DNA of 44,821 nt from Oscillospiraceae bacterium (GTDB taxonomy: Bacteria; Bacillota_A; Clostridia; Oscillospirales; Oscillospiraceae). Shown here piece after piece: positions 7,779 through 16,935 of the stretch. A program made the position numbers and the translations under genes. Below the pieces are notes generated by a model. The model saw only the letters and a list, made by a program, of their open reading frames with translations, was not told the origin of the DNA and made no database searches. Location of the stretch: the NCBI GenBank assembly GCA_015067895.1, contig SVLP01000021.1, positions 1-44,821 of the forward strand, read 5' to 3'. Positions within the stretch are counted from its first letter, which is position 1, and each line of letters begins with the position of its first letter.

Positions 7779-9326
7779 TTGAAAAAAGACAACCAGCTCC
7801 GCTCCATCGGCTCGGTGATGATCCTGATGCTGGTGGGCAAGCTGCTCTCCCTGCTGGCCAATCAGGTCTACCTGAGCTACTTCGGCGCAGACAACGAGCA
7901 GCTGAACATCTTCTCCTGGGTGCTGCAGATCCCCAACTACCTGTTCCAGAGCCTGGGCACGGGCCTTTCGAGCACCGTCATCCCCCTCTATGCCGCCCTC
8001 CTGGCCCAGAAAAAGCACCGGGAAGCCAGCCGATTCGGCTCCAACATCATCTGCATCACCTCCCTGGGCATGGTACTGCTGATCGGCCTTGGCATGGCCG
8101 CCAGCCTGTTCCTGCCGAACCTGACCGACTTTACCGACAAGGCCTACGCCACGAAGGCCCTGATGATTATGATGCCCGTCATGTTCTTCTACGCCATGAC
8201 AAACATCTACCAGGGCATCCTCCAGTCCATGGATCGCCACCTGTCCGCAGCCCTCATCAATCTGCCCAGCGGCATCGTGATCCTGCTCTACATCGCCTTC
8301 CTTGCTGACCGGTTCGGCGTGACGGGCCTTCTGTGGACGGTGGTCTTCGGCCTGTTCCTCCAGTTCGCCATCCTGCCCCTGCCCGCCCACAGGGCCGGGT
8401 TCCGGTTCAGGCCCGTGGTGGACTTCAAGGACGAGAACATCCGTACCGTCGGGCGCATGATGCTGCCCGTGGTTCTGGGTGCCAGCGCCTACCAGTTCAA
8501 CATGTTCTTCAACAACACCATGATGTCCGCCGTGGAGCCCGAGTCCGTGACGCTGTTCAACTTCGTCCAGACCCTGATCCTCAGCTCCGTCATGACCCTG
8601 GTGCTGGCCATCACCTCGGTCAAGTACCCGGCCCTCACCGTCTGCGCGGCGAAGGAGGACATGATGGGCTTCCGCCGGGAGCTTTCCGGCACCATGGGAG
8701 CCATGATCTACCTGCTGACCCCCATCGCCTTCGGCCTTGTCTGCCTGGGCCATCCCCTGCTGGAGCTCATTTCCCTCCACGGCAAGGTGGTTCCCGAGAA
8801 CATCGACACCGAGGCGGCGTTTCTGACCATGTACAGCCTGTGCATCGTGTTCCTGGGACTCAAGGAGATCGCCGACCGGGCTCTGTACAGCCTGCGCATC
8901 ACCAAGGTCTCCGCCTGGATCGGCGTGGTCATCATGGCCGTCAACATCGTCTTCGGCTACATCCTCAGCTCCAAGACCCCCCTGGGTGCCGTCGGCATCC
9001 CCCTGGGCTACTCCATCGGCGTCATCGTGGGCACCGGCTGGCTCCTGTCCCGGCTGAAGAAGGAGATCCTCTTCTTCGGCGGGAATCTCAGGGCCACCAC
9101 CCTCCAGAGCATCGCGGGCTCCGTGGTCATGAGCGCGGCGGTGGTCGCAGCCCACCGGTTCTTGAGCGGTGTCTTCTCCTCCGGCAGCGTCCTCGACCGG
9201 GCGATCCTGGTGTTCGTGCCCATGCTTCTGGGCATGGCCGTCTACTTTGCCCTGACCTATTTCCTGAAGGCCCAGCCCATCCGGGACTTCCTGGCCCCCA
9301 TCCTGAAGCGAGGTGCGCGCGAATGA
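7779..9326 (+). CDS. murJ: MurJ-type lipid-linked precursor flippase
   Basis: A 515-residue polytopic membrane protein of the MurJ/MviN branch of the MOP superfamily, which flips lipid II or a lipid-linked saccharide to the outer face. Hydrophobic segments run through the whole protein, about 13-14 by eye, and GTGLSSTVIPLYAALL near the N-terminus matches the MurJ pattern. TTG at 7779 is chosen because GGAGG lies 8 bases upstream; a TTG at 7764 would lie upstream of that site. It overlaps the glycosyltransferase gene by ATGA. Because it opens a glycan operon, a role in exopolysaccharide export instead of peptidoglycan is possible; the second flippase at 21150 could share the work. Confidence 0.85.
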   Translation: MKKDNQLRSIGSVMILMLVGKLLSLLANQVYLSYFGADNEQLNIFSWVLQIPNYLFQSLGTGLSSTVIPLYAALLAQKKHREASRFGSNIICITSLGMVLLIGLGMAASLFLPNLTDFTDKAYATKALMIMMPVMFFYAMTNIYQGILQSMDRHLSAALINLPSGIVILLYIAFLADRFGVTGLLWTVVFGLFLQFAILPLPAHRAGFRFRPVVDFKDENIRTVGRMMLPVVLGASAYQFNMFFNNTMMSAVEPESVTLFNFVQTLILSSVMTLVLAITSVKYPALTVCAAKEDMMGFRRELSGTMGAMIYLLTPIAFGLVCLGHPLLELISLHGKVVPENIDTEAAFLTMYSLCIVFLGLKEIADRALYSLRITKVSAWIGVVIMAVNIVFGYILSSKTPLGAVGIPLGYSIGVIVGTGWLLSRLKKEILFFGGNLRATTLQSIAGSVVMSAAVVAAHRFLSGVFSSGSVLDRAILVFVPMLLGMAVYFALTYFLKAQPIRDFLAPILKRGARE

Positions 9327-10402
9327 AAGTTCTGTATCTCATCAACTATGCCGGCTCCGGCGGCTCCGAGCGATACGTGGAGCTGCTGGCAAAGTATTAC
9401 CACAACAGCAAGTGCACCTGCGGACTTTGCTACAATGTGGACGGCCCCCTTGTGGAAAAGCTGGCCGCCCTCGGCATCCCCGTCCACCATCTGCAGATGA
9501 AGAGCATCCTGGACATCGCCGCCGCGAAGCGCCTGGCAAAGCTCTGCGCGGAGGAGGGCTACGACGTGATCCACGCCCAGTACCCCCGGGAGAATTACAT
9601 CGCCATCCTGGCAAGAAATTTCGGCTGCAGGGCCAAAATCGTCTTCACCAGCCACCTCATCATGGAGCAGCCCCTGCCCTGGAAGCTCCTGAACCGCCTC
9701 TTCACCCCCAAAAACCACGCCGTCCTCACCGTCTGCACCTACGGCCGGGAAGTCCTGGAGCGCAACGGCGTGGCAAAGGACAAGATCCGCATCGTCTTCA
9801 ACGGCGTGGATGCCGCTGCCGCTCCCAAACGCGACCGGGCCGTCCTGTCGGAGTTCGGCATCCGGGAGGAGGAGAAGGTCGTCACCATCCTGACCCGCTT
9901 CTCCGAGGAGAAGGGCGTCCCCTTCCTGCTGCGCGCCATCGCGAAGCTGAAGGAGAAGACCACCGTCCCCTTCCGGCTGCTGCTGGTGGGCACGGGCCCG
10001 GATTTCGACCGGGACAAGGAACTCGTCCCCCAGCTGGGTCTGGAAGACCATGTTGTCCTGACGGGCTTCCGCACCGACACCGCCGCGCTGCTGGCAGCCT
10101 CCGACCTCTACCTGAACTCCAGCTCCAGCGAAGCCATGAGCTTTGCCATCCTGGAGGCCCTGGGCGCAGGCCTGCCCCTGGTGCTCACCGACGTGGGCGG
10201 CAACCCGGAGCTGGTGAACACCGGCAGCATCTGCGGCCTTCTGGCCCCCTACGGCGACGAGGAGGCCTACGCCGATGCCATCCGCACCCTGCTGGAGGAC
10301 GACGCCCTCCGGGCACGATACGCCGCCGCCGCCCGGGCCAAGGCCGGGCAGGAATTCGGCCTGTACAACCTTTTGGACGAGCTTTTTGAAATCTATAAAT
10401 AA
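9323..10402 (+). CDS. GT4-family glycosyltransferase
   Basis: A 359-residue cytosolic or membrane-associated retaining glycosyltransferase with two Rossmann (GT-B) domains. The N-terminal half starts MKVLYLINYAGSGGSERYV, the glycine-rich acceptor-side loop. The C-terminal half has VTILTRFSEEKGVPFLL and the nucleotide-sugar binding EX7E region SSSSEAMSFAILEALGAG, as in family GT4. It probably adds a sugar to a lipid-linked oligosaccharide; donor and acceptor cannot be read from sequence. Start and murJ stop overlap as ATGA, showing translational coupling. Confidence 0.88.
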   Translation: MKVLYLINYAGSGGSERYVELLAKYYHNSKCTCGLCYNVDGPLVEKLAALGIPVHHLQMKSILDIAAAKRLAKLCAEEGYDVIHAQYPRENYIAILARNFGCRAKIVFTSHLIMEQPLPWKLLNRLFTPKNHAVLTVCTYGREVLERNGVAKDKIRIVFNGVDAAAAPKRDRAVLSEFGIREEEKVVTILTRFSEEKGVPFLLRAIAKLKEKTTVPFRLLLVGTGPDFDRDKELVPQLGLEDHVVLTGFRTDTAALLAASDLYLNSSSSEAMSFAILEALGAGLPLVLTDVGGNPELVNTGSICGLLAPYGDEEAYADAIRTLLEDDALRARYAAAARAKAGQEFGLYNLLDELFEIYK

Positions 10403-10417
10403 AGTGAGGAACCCAAC

Positions 10418-10909
10418 ATGAACCAGAAAAAAGCCAAATTCAACATCGTAGACATCATCGTCATCCTGATCCTGATCGCCGGCATCGCCTTCGTGGCAGT
10501 GCGGATGTTCGGCGGTGAGGAGCCCGCAGCCACCGCCGACCCCGCCGCCGGCAGCACCTACCACGTGACCTTCCACGCCGAGTGCATCCGCGAGGATGTG
10601 GCCAACACCCTGGTCAAGGGCAGCAAGGCAGAGAATGCCTCCCGGAACATGGATCTGGGCACCCTGATCGACTTCTCCATCGACGATTCCATCGTCTACA
10701 CCACCGACAGCAAGGGCAATTTCATCCAGACCACCAAGCCCGGCTATGTCAGCGTCACCCTGGTCTGCGAGCTGACCGGCGTGGATCAGGCCACCGGCCT
10801 GCAGGTGGGCCAGTTCATGCTGAACGTGGGCCACTCCATGGGTGTGCGCTGCGGCTTCACCGAGATCAACACCATCGTCCAGAACATCGCCCCCGCGAGC
10901 GCGGAGTGA
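10418..10909 (+). CDS. DUF4330 membrane-anchored protein
   Basis: A 163-residue protein with one N-terminal transmembrane segment (residues 10-31, NIVDIIVILILIAGIAFVAV) and an extracytoplasmic domain of about 125 residues. Organisation and position next to a glycosyltransferase and a polymerase fit the DUF4330 family; its biochemical role is not known. AAAGTGAGG provides a moderate ribosome site. It sits 15 bases after the glycosyltransferase and 6 before the polymerase, inside the same operon. Confidence 0.75.
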   Translation: MNQKKAKFNIVDIIVILILIAGIAFVAVRMFGGEEPAATADPAAGSTYHVTFHAECIREDVANTLVKGSKAENASRNMDLGTLIDFSIDDSIVYTTDSKGNFIQTTKPGYVSVTLVCELTGVDQATGLQVGQFMLNVGHSMGVRCGFTEINTIVQNIAPASAE

Positions 10910-10915
10910 TCGCCT

Positions 10916-12430
10916 ATGATAACCTATCTTCTGTATGATCTTCTGCCGGTCTGGCTGAGAAAGCTGGCTGCGGTGGCCCAGGAAAGCCAGCTGTACCTGC
11001 TTCTTTCGAAGCTGTGGCAGTGGTGCGCCGGGCTTGTCCGCAGGAGCCTCTGTGCCAGACTCTGGCAGGGCTCCGAGCGTCTGCGCAGCTGGACGGAGAC
11101 GAGCCTGCTGTGCTCCTGGCTTGACGCCGTGATCCGGTGGCTGACGGAGTTCGTGGGCAAATGCTTCGGCTGGCTCGTGCCCCCCGTCTGTCAAAGCCGC
11201 ATCGGCACCGCCCTGTGCCGGATCCCCCGGTTCAACTTCGCCTGGTTCTACGGCATCGTCTTCGCGGTGTGCTTCCTCTGTCCCGACCAGCTCTGGCGGA
11301 ACCAGTACGCCCTGCTGCTGAGCTTCCTCCTCTTCGGTGCCATGCTGCTGGAGTGCTGGAGCCAGGATCGCATCCCCTTCCGGGTGCGGGATCTGGGCTT
11401 GTGGTTCATCGCCTTTCTGTTTGCCAGTGTCCTGGCGGTGGTCAATGCCAATGACCGGGGCGAGGCCATCCGGGTCTTCTGCTTCTATCTGACTGCCTAC
11501 CTCTTCGCAGTTTCTCTTGTGGGCACCGTCACCAACCGGGGACGGCTGGTGGCCGTGCTGGGCTTCATCTATCTGACGCTGGTGCTGACCGGCCTGTACG
11601 CCATCGTCCAGCGGATCCTGGGCGTGGAGGTCAGCGCCTCCCTGACGGATCTGACCATGAACGCGGGTATGCCCGGCCGTGTCTACTCCACCCTGGAAAA
11701 CCCCAACAACTACGCCGAGTTCATCGTGCTGACCTTCCCCGTCAGCCTGGTCTTCTGCACGAACATCGTCGACCGCCGCTGGAAGACCATCTGCACCGCC
11801 ACCCTGGCGATCCCCGTGGTGGCCCTGCTGATGACCTACTCCCGCTCCGGCTGGGTCAGCTTCGCCCTGGCCGCCGTGGTCTTCCTGGCTCTGTGGGACA
11901 AGCGGCTGCTGCCCCTGGTGATCGTGGCCGCGGTCATCGCCCTGCCCATCCTGCCCGACTCCATCTTCAACCGGATCCTGACCATCGGCAACACCGCCGA
12001 CTCCTCCAACGCCTACCGGCTCTACATCTGGGACAGCGGCCTGCAGATGATCCGGGACTACGGTCTCACCGGCATCGGCCTGGGCCCCGTGAACTTCATC
12101 CCCCTGTATGCCCAGTACTGCGACCCCGCCGCCTCGGTGGCCTACCACTGCCACATGCTCTATCTGGAGGTCTGGCTGGAAATGGGCATCCTCGGCATCG
12201 TCAGCTTCGGGATGTTCTACCTGGGTCTCATCCGCCGGGGCATCCGGGCCATGAAGCACGCCGACCCCCTGCTGCGCTATGTGCTCATCGCGGCGGTCAG
12301 CTCTCTGGCCGGTGTCAGCTTCGTCAGCGCGGTGGAATACATCTGGTTCTACCCCAGAGTCCTGTTCGCCTTCTTCATCCTGGTGGGCGTCACCCTCGCC
12401 GCCGTGAAGCTGGCGGAGGAATCCAAATAA
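10916..12430 (+). CDS. O-antigen ligase / polysaccharide polymerase-like membrane protein
   Basis: A 504-residue polytopic membrane protein. Residues 1-95 are an unusual amphipathic, Trp- and Leu-rich N-terminal region; about ten hydrophobic segments follow. The stretch with TLENPNNYAEF, TYSRSGWVS and the later large extracytoplasmic loop with YHCHMLYLEVWLEMGILG matches the Wzy/WaaL-like (O-antigen ligase) family, whose members polymerise or ligate undecaprenyl-linked glycans. Together with the flippase and the glycosyltransferase it makes this a small Wzx/Wzy-style envelope glycan operon. It is the last gene before a terminator. Confidence 0.85.
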   Translation: MITYLLYDLLPVWLRKLAAVAQESQLYLLLSKLWQWCAGLVRRSLCARLWQGSERLRSWTETSLLCSWLDAVIRWLTEFVGKCFGWLVPPVCQSRIGTALCRIPRFNFAWFYGIVFAVCFLCPDQLWRNQYALLLSFLLFGAMLLECWSQDRIPFRVRDLGLWFIAFLFASVLAVVNANDRGEAIRVFCFYLTAYLFAVSLVGTVTNRGRLVAVLGFIYLTLVLTGLYAIVQRILGVEVSASLTDLTMNAGMPGRVYSTLENPNNYAEFIVLTFPVSLVFCTNIVDRRWKTICTATLAIPVVALLMTYSRSGWVSFALAAVVFLALWDKRLLPLVIVAAVIALPILPDSIFNRILTIGNTADSSNAYRLYIWDSGLQMIRDYGLTGIGLGPVNFIPLYAQYCDPAASVAYHCHMLYLEVWLEMGILGIVSFGMFYLGLIRRGIRAMKHADPLLRYVLIAAVSSLAGVSFVSAVEYIWFYPRVLFAFFILVGVTLAAVKLAEESK

Positions 12431-12442
12431 GCAAACGCATCC

Positions 12443-12480
12443 CCGCCCTGTACCGCCGGTACGGGGCGGTTCCCATTTTC
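12443..12480 (+). terminator. terminator of the polysaccharide operon
   Basis: A 12-bp stem with one G-T pair (CCGCCCTGTACC / GGTACGGGGCGG) and a 3-base loop, followed by TTCCCATTTTC. The T-run is poor but the place, 13 bases after the stop, is right. Confidence 0.6.
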
Positions 12481-12530
12481 TCCCATTGCAAAAAATCCGC
12501 TCCTGCCAACGATTTTTTCGATTTCCCCTA

Positions 12531-12559
12531 TTGTGCTCCCCGCACATTTTTGCTATAAT
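12531..12559 (+). promoter_or_regulatory. sigma-A promoter for recJ
   Basis: -35 TTGTGC (12531-12536), 17-base spacer, -10 TATAAT (12554-12559), 24 bases before the first ATG of recJ. Confidence 0.7.
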
Positions 12560-12582
12560 TATCAGAAAATGATTTATACTGG

Positions 12583-14637
12583 ATGTGTATTGCTTTGAAG
12601 TACGGAATTTGGAATACCCAGCCCTTAGAGCCCGGGGCTGTGAACGCGCTGGTATCCGGCGGATACCCTCCCCTGCCCGCCATGGTGCTTGCCTCCCGGG
12701 GCATGACCGACCCCGATAAGGCCTGCGCCTACCTCAACTGCTCCGCGAAGCTCCATGACCCCTTCCTGATGACGGACATGGACTTGGCGGTGGCGCGTGT
12801 CAAACGTGCCATCGATCTTGGGGAGAAAATCGCCGTCTTCGGCGACTACGATGTGGACGGCATCACCTCCACCTGCATGCTCACGGACTTCCTGCGCCAT
12901 CAGGGAGCCAATTGCATCAGCTATATCCCCTCCCGGCTGGAGGAGGGCTACGGCCTGAACCCCATCGCCATCCACCAGCTGAGCGCCGAGGGCGTGAAGC
13001 TCATCGTCAGCGTGGACTGCGGCATCACTGCCATCGAGGAAGCGAAGCTCTGCCGGGAGCTGGGGATCGATCTGGTCATCACCGACCACCACGAGTGCAA
13101 GGATCGGCTTCCGGACGCCGTGGCCGTGGTGGATCCCCACCGGCCCGACGGCGGCTACCCCCACCGGAACCTCTCCGGCGTGGGTGTGGCCTTCAAGCTG
13201 GCCTGCGCCCTCTGCGGCGACCAGGGGGCCGTCCTCCAGGACTACGCCGACATGGTCTGCCTTGGCACCGTGGCGGACGTGATGCCTTTGCAGGGAGAGA
13301 ACCGGGTCTTCGTGGCCCGGGGCCTGGAGTCCCTGCGCACCACCAGGCGGCCCGGCTTCGTGGCCCTCATGCGCGAGAGCGGCTGCTCCCCGGAAAGCGT
13401 CAGCGCCTCCACCATCGGCTACAACCTGGCCCCCCGGATCAACGCGGCGGGCCGGATGGGTCAAATCGAGCTTGCCCTGAACCTCTTCCTCACCGAGGAC
13501 GAGGAGGAGGCCGCCGACCTGGCCCGGAAATTATGCGACCTGAACCGCCAGCGTCAGGCGGTGGAATCCCAGATCTACGCCCAGGCCGTCTCCATGCTCC
13601 CCGACGGCCAGCCCCCGGAGGCCATCGTCCTGGCCGACGACAGCTGGCACCAGGGCGTGGTGGGCATCGTGGCCAGCCGTATGGCCGAGGAATACTGCTG
13701 CCCCACCTTCCTGATCTGTCTCGACGGCGAGCACGGCAAGGCCAGCTCCCGCAGCTTCGGCGGCTTCAACCTCTTCTCCTCCCTGACGGCTCTGGCGCCA
13801 TTGCTGGAAAGCTACGGCGGCCATGAGCTTGCCGCAGGCTTCACCATCGCCCGCAGCAACATCATGCGCTTCCGCCAGGACATCTGCGCCCTGGCCGCCC
13901 AGTATTATGCCGATTCCGGCCCCCGGACGGTGCTGGAGGTGGACTGCATCATCCCCCCCGAGCTGATGACCGTACGCAACATCGACGCCCTGTCCATCCT
14001 GGAGCCCTGCGGCAACGGCTGCCCCAAGCCGGTCTTCGCCATGGAGCGTCTGAGCGTGGAGCGGATCACCATGGTGGGCGGCGGACGGCACATGCGTCTG
14101 CGGCTGCGCAGCGGACATTTTTGCCTCAACGCCATCTATTTCTCCGCCACCCCCGAGACTGCCTCCATTGAGCAGGGCGATCTGGTGGATGTGGCCTTCA
14201 ATGCCCAGATCAACGAATTCCGGGGCGAGCGCACCGTCCAGATGAACGTGCTGGACATCCGCCCCAGCTGCTCCGCCGAATGCTCGGCGGAAATGCACGA
14301 CTATGGCCGCATCCGCAGCGGCATCTCCCCCGCCGCAGCGGCGCTGCTGCTGCCCGACCGGGTGACCCTGGGCGATGTGTGGCGCTACCTTGCCGCCGCC
14401 GGCCCCGTGATCCAGGAGAATCCCATCTGCCTGTGCCGCAAGATCGTCCGCCGATCCGGCCGGCCCCTCAGCGTGGGCAAGCTCCTGACCTGTCTCGATA
14501 TCTTCACAGACGTGGGTCTGCTCCAGACCCAGCGGCTGCACAAATACATCCGCATTGACCTGAAGCACAAGAGCGGTAAGGCCGATCTGAACCAAAGTCA
14601 TACCATGCAGCTTCTGCTGCGGGCGAAAGGGAGTTGA
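12583..14637 (+). CDS. recJ: single-stranded-DNA-specific 5'-3' exonuclease RecJ
   Basis: A 684-residue DHH-family nuclease used in recombination and mismatch or base-excision repair. Manganese-binding motifs are visible: FGDYDVDG (about residues 87-93), SVDCG and ITDHHE (the DHH motif). A DHHA1 part follows with SSRSFGGFN and GGHELAAGF, then an OB-fold and a C-terminal extension of about 130 residues. ATG at 12583 is given, but TTG at 12595 would make the product begin MKYGIWNTQP, which looks more natural; neither has a strong ribosome site. It heads a long plus-strand block and has its own promoter. Confidence 0.93.
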   Translation: MCIALKYGIWNTQPLEPGAVNALVSGGYPPLPAMVLASRGMTDPDKACAYLNCSAKLHDPFLMTDMDLAVARVKRAIDLGEKIAVFGDYDVDGITSTCMLTDFLRHQGANCISYIPSRLEEGYGLNPIAIHQLSAEGVKLIVSVDCGITAIEEAKLCRELGIDLVITDHHECKDRLPDAVAVVDPHRPDGGYPHRNLSGVGVAFKLACALCGDQGAVLQDYADMVCLGTVADVMPLQGENRVFVARGLESLRTTRRPGFVALMRESGCSPESVSASTIGYNLAPRINAAGRMGQIELALNLFLTEDEEEAADLARKLCDLNRQRQAVESQIYAQAVSMLPDGQPPEAIVLADDSWHQGVVGIVASRMAEEYCCPTFLICLDGEHGKASSRSFGGFNLFSSLTALAPLLESYGGHELAAGFTIARSNIMRFRQDICALAAQYYADSGPRTVLEVDCIIPPELMTVRNIDALSILEPCGNGCPKPVFAMERLSVERITMVGGGRHMRLRLRSGHFCLNAIYFSATPETASIEQGDLVDVAFNAQINEFRGERTVQMNVLDIRPSCSAECSAEMHDYGRIRSGISPAAAALLLPDRVTLGDVWRYLAAAGPVIQENPICLCRKIVRRSGRPLSVGKLLTCLDIFTDVGLLQTQRLHKYIRIDLKHKSGKADLNQSHTMQLLLRAKGS

Positions 14638-14644
14638 TTACGTT

Positions 14645-16843
14645 ATGGAAACCTTTGAAGACCACTATGCCAGTATGGTAGACACCATCACCCGCTGTAT
14701 GCCGGGTGCCAATCTGGAGCTGATCGACCGGGCCGTCCAGTATGCCGACGCCAAGCACGAATACCAGAAGCGCAAGGACGGCTCCCCCTACATCATCCAT
14801 CCCCTGGCGGTGGCGGAGATCGTGGCCGAGATGGGTCTGGACACCGATGCGGTGCTCGGTGCCATCCTCCACGACTGCATCGAGGACACCGACGCCAGCC
14901 ATGACGACATCGCCACCATTTTCAACCCCACCGTGGCCGAGCTGGTGGAGGGCGTCACCAAGCTGACCCGTACCGACTTCACCAGCCAGGAAGAGAAGCA
15001 GATGGAGAATCTGCGCAAGATGTTCATGGCCATGTCCAAGGACATCCGCGTGGTGCTCATCAAGATCGCCGACCGGCTCCACAATATGCGCACCATGCAG
15101 TACCAGACCCCCAAGAAGCAGGTCATCAAGTGCCGGGAGACCATGGACATCTACGCCCCCCTGGCCCACCGCCTGGGCATGCAGAAGATGAAGTGGGAGC
15201 TGGAGGATCTGGCCCTGCGCTACCTCTACCCCGAGGACTACGCCAAGCTCACCGAGTACCTCTCCGAGCGGAAGGATCAGGACGAGGCCTTCATGAACTC
15301 CGTCCAGTTCACCATCAAGGAGAAGCTAGGCGAATACGGCATCCACAACACCACCTACGGCCGCATCAAGCACATCTACTCCATCTACCGCAAAATGCAG
15401 GCCCAGAACAAGTCCCTGGACGAGCTCTACGACATCTACGCCTTCCGGGTCATCGTGGACGAGATCGCCGACTGCTACAATGTCCTGGGCCACATCCACA
15501 CCCTGTTCACCCCCGTCCCCGGACGGTTCAAGGACTATATCTCCACCGAGAAGCCCAACGGCTACAAATCCCTGCACACCACCGTCATCGGCAAGAAGGG
15601 CATCCCCTTCGAGGTGCAGATCCGCACCTGGGAGATGCACGACATCGCCGAATACGGCGTCGCCGCCCACTGGAAGTACAAGGCCAAGGCCGGCGACGGC
15701 TCCGAGAAGGATTTCGAGTGGGTGCGCCGTCTGCTGGAGGGTCAGCAGGACACCGACGCCGAGGATTACCTGGAGTCGCTGAAGATCGACATGTTCAACG
15801 ACCAGGTCTTCGTCTTCACCCCCAAGGGCAAGGTGGTGGGTCTCCCCGCCGGTGCCTGCCCCATCGACTTCGCCTACATGATCCACTCCGGCGTGGGCAA
15901 CTCCATGGTGGGCGCGAAGGTCAACAACCGCATCGTCAACATCGACACCCAGCTGCGCAACGGCGACATCGTGGAGATCCTGACCTCCAAGACCTCCCGG
16001 GGCCCCAGCCGTGACTGGCTCACCATCTGCAAATCCAACCAGGCCCGCACCAAGATCAAGCAGTGGTTCAAGAAGGAGAAGCGGGAGGAGAACATCGTCC
16101 ACGGCAAGGCCTCCTTCGAGGCCGAGATGAAGCGGCTGAACCTGCCCATCTCCCTGCTCTCCGATCCCCTCTACTCCCCCCAGCTGCTGGAGAAGATCGC
16201 CTTCGCCGCCTGGGACGACCTCTATGCCGCCATCGGCTACGGCGGCCTGACCTCCACCAAGGCCGTTGGCCGCATCCACGAGGACATCAACAAGATCCTC
16301 AAGGGCCCCGCAGTGCTGGATCCCGACCGGATCAACCCCGGTCTGCGCATCAACCCCGACTCCGAGGAGGTGCGCCGGAACCGCCATGCCATCAACGGCG
16401 TCATTGTGGAGGACATCGATTCCTGTATGATAAAGTTCTCCAAGTGCTGCGCCCCTGTCCCCGGCGACGACATCATCGGCTTCATCACCCGGGGCTACGG
16501 CGTCAGCGTCCACCGCACCGACTGTCCCAACACCGCCGCCCGCAGTGACCCCCGTCAGGCCTCCCGCTGGGTGCGCTGCCGCTGGGCCAACGCCGAGGCG
16601 CAGCCCTTCAACACCACTCTGGAACTGGAGTGCATCAACCGGGACGGCCTGGTCATGGACGTCTCCACCGCCCTCTTCGCCGCCAAGATCCGGCTCAAGG
16701 ACTTCAAGGCCACGGAGCTGCCCGATGGCCGCAGCGTCATCTCCATCAGCTTCGAGGTGCGCGACGTTGCGGAGCTGAACCAGATCCGCTCCAGACTGCT
16801 GAACATCCCCGACGTGGTGGATGCCAAGCGCGGACAGTATTAA
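14645..16843 (+). CDS. relA: bifunctional (p)ppGpp synthetase/hydrolase (Rel/SpoT)
   Basis: A 732-residue long RSH enzyme that makes and degrades (p)ppGpp in the stringent response. Domains in order: HD hydrolase with HDCIEDT (about residues 77-83) and ADRLHNMRT; synthetase with DYISTEKPNGYKSLHTTV; TGS domain with VFTPKGKVVGLPAGA; a helical/zinc-finger region with CCAPVPGDDIIGF; and a C-terminal ACT domain. Both active sites look intact, so it should be bifunctional. It starts 7 bases after recJ. The order RSH-dtd-MBL-hemZ is common in Clostridia. Confidence 0.95.
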   Translation: METFEDHYASMVDTITRCMPGANLELIDRAVQYADAKHEYQKRKDGSPYIIHPLAVAEIVAEMGLDTDAVLGAILHDCIEDTDASHDDIATIFNPTVAELVEGVTKLTRTDFTSQEEKQMENLRKMFMAMSKDIRVVLIKIADRLHNMRTMQYQTPKKQVIKCRETMDIYAPLAHRLGMQKMKWELEDLALRYLYPEDYAKLTEYLSERKDQDEAFMNSVQFTIKEKLGEYGIHNTTYGRIKHIYSIYRKMQAQNKSLDELYDIYAFRVIVDEIADCYNVLGHIHTLFTPVPGRFKDYISTEKPNGYKSLHTTVIGKKGIPFEVQIRTWEMHDIAEYGVAAHWKYKAKAGDGSEKDFEWVRRLLEGQQDTDAEDYLESLKIDMFNDQVFVFTPKGKVVGLPAGACPIDFAYMIHSGVGNSMVGAKVNNRIVNIDTQLRNGDIVEILTSKTSRGPSRDWLTICKSNQARTKIKQWFKKEKREENIVHGKASFEAEMKRLNLPISLLSDPLYSPQLLEKIAFAAWDDLYAAIGYGGLTSTKAVGRIHEDINKILKGPAVLDPDRINPGLRINPDSEEVRRNRHAINGVIVEDIDSCMIKFSKCCAPVPGDDIIGFITRGYGVSVHRTDCPNTAARSDPRQASRWVRCRWANAEAQPFNTTLELECINRDGLVMDVSTALFAAKIRLKDFKATELPDGRSVISISFEVRDVAELNQIRSRLLNIPDVVDAKRGQY

Positions 16844-16849
16844 TTTTTT

Positions 16850-16918
16850 AAGTGCTGAATGCAGAGTGCTGAGTTTTTTTCTCATTCAGCACTCAGCACT
16901 CAGAACTCAGCACTTTTT
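16850..16918 (+). repeat. simple-sequence hairpin (AGTGCTGA units)
   Basis: AGTGCTGA-type octamer units on one arm (16851-16873) and their complement TCAGCACT on the other (16881-16915), joined by GTTTTTTTCTC. The arms can fold into one long imperfect hairpin. It fills the gap between the (p)ppGpp enzyme and dtd and may act as a terminator, since T-runs lie in the loop and after the second arm. Confidence 0.75.
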
Positions 16919-16935
16919 GCAAGGAGTATATTATT

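Noticed and set aside
9257..12547. 1096-codon minus-strand open frame
   Set aside because: Shadow of the glycosyltransferase, DUF4330 and polymerase genes; low-complexity His/Gln/Gly-rich translation.
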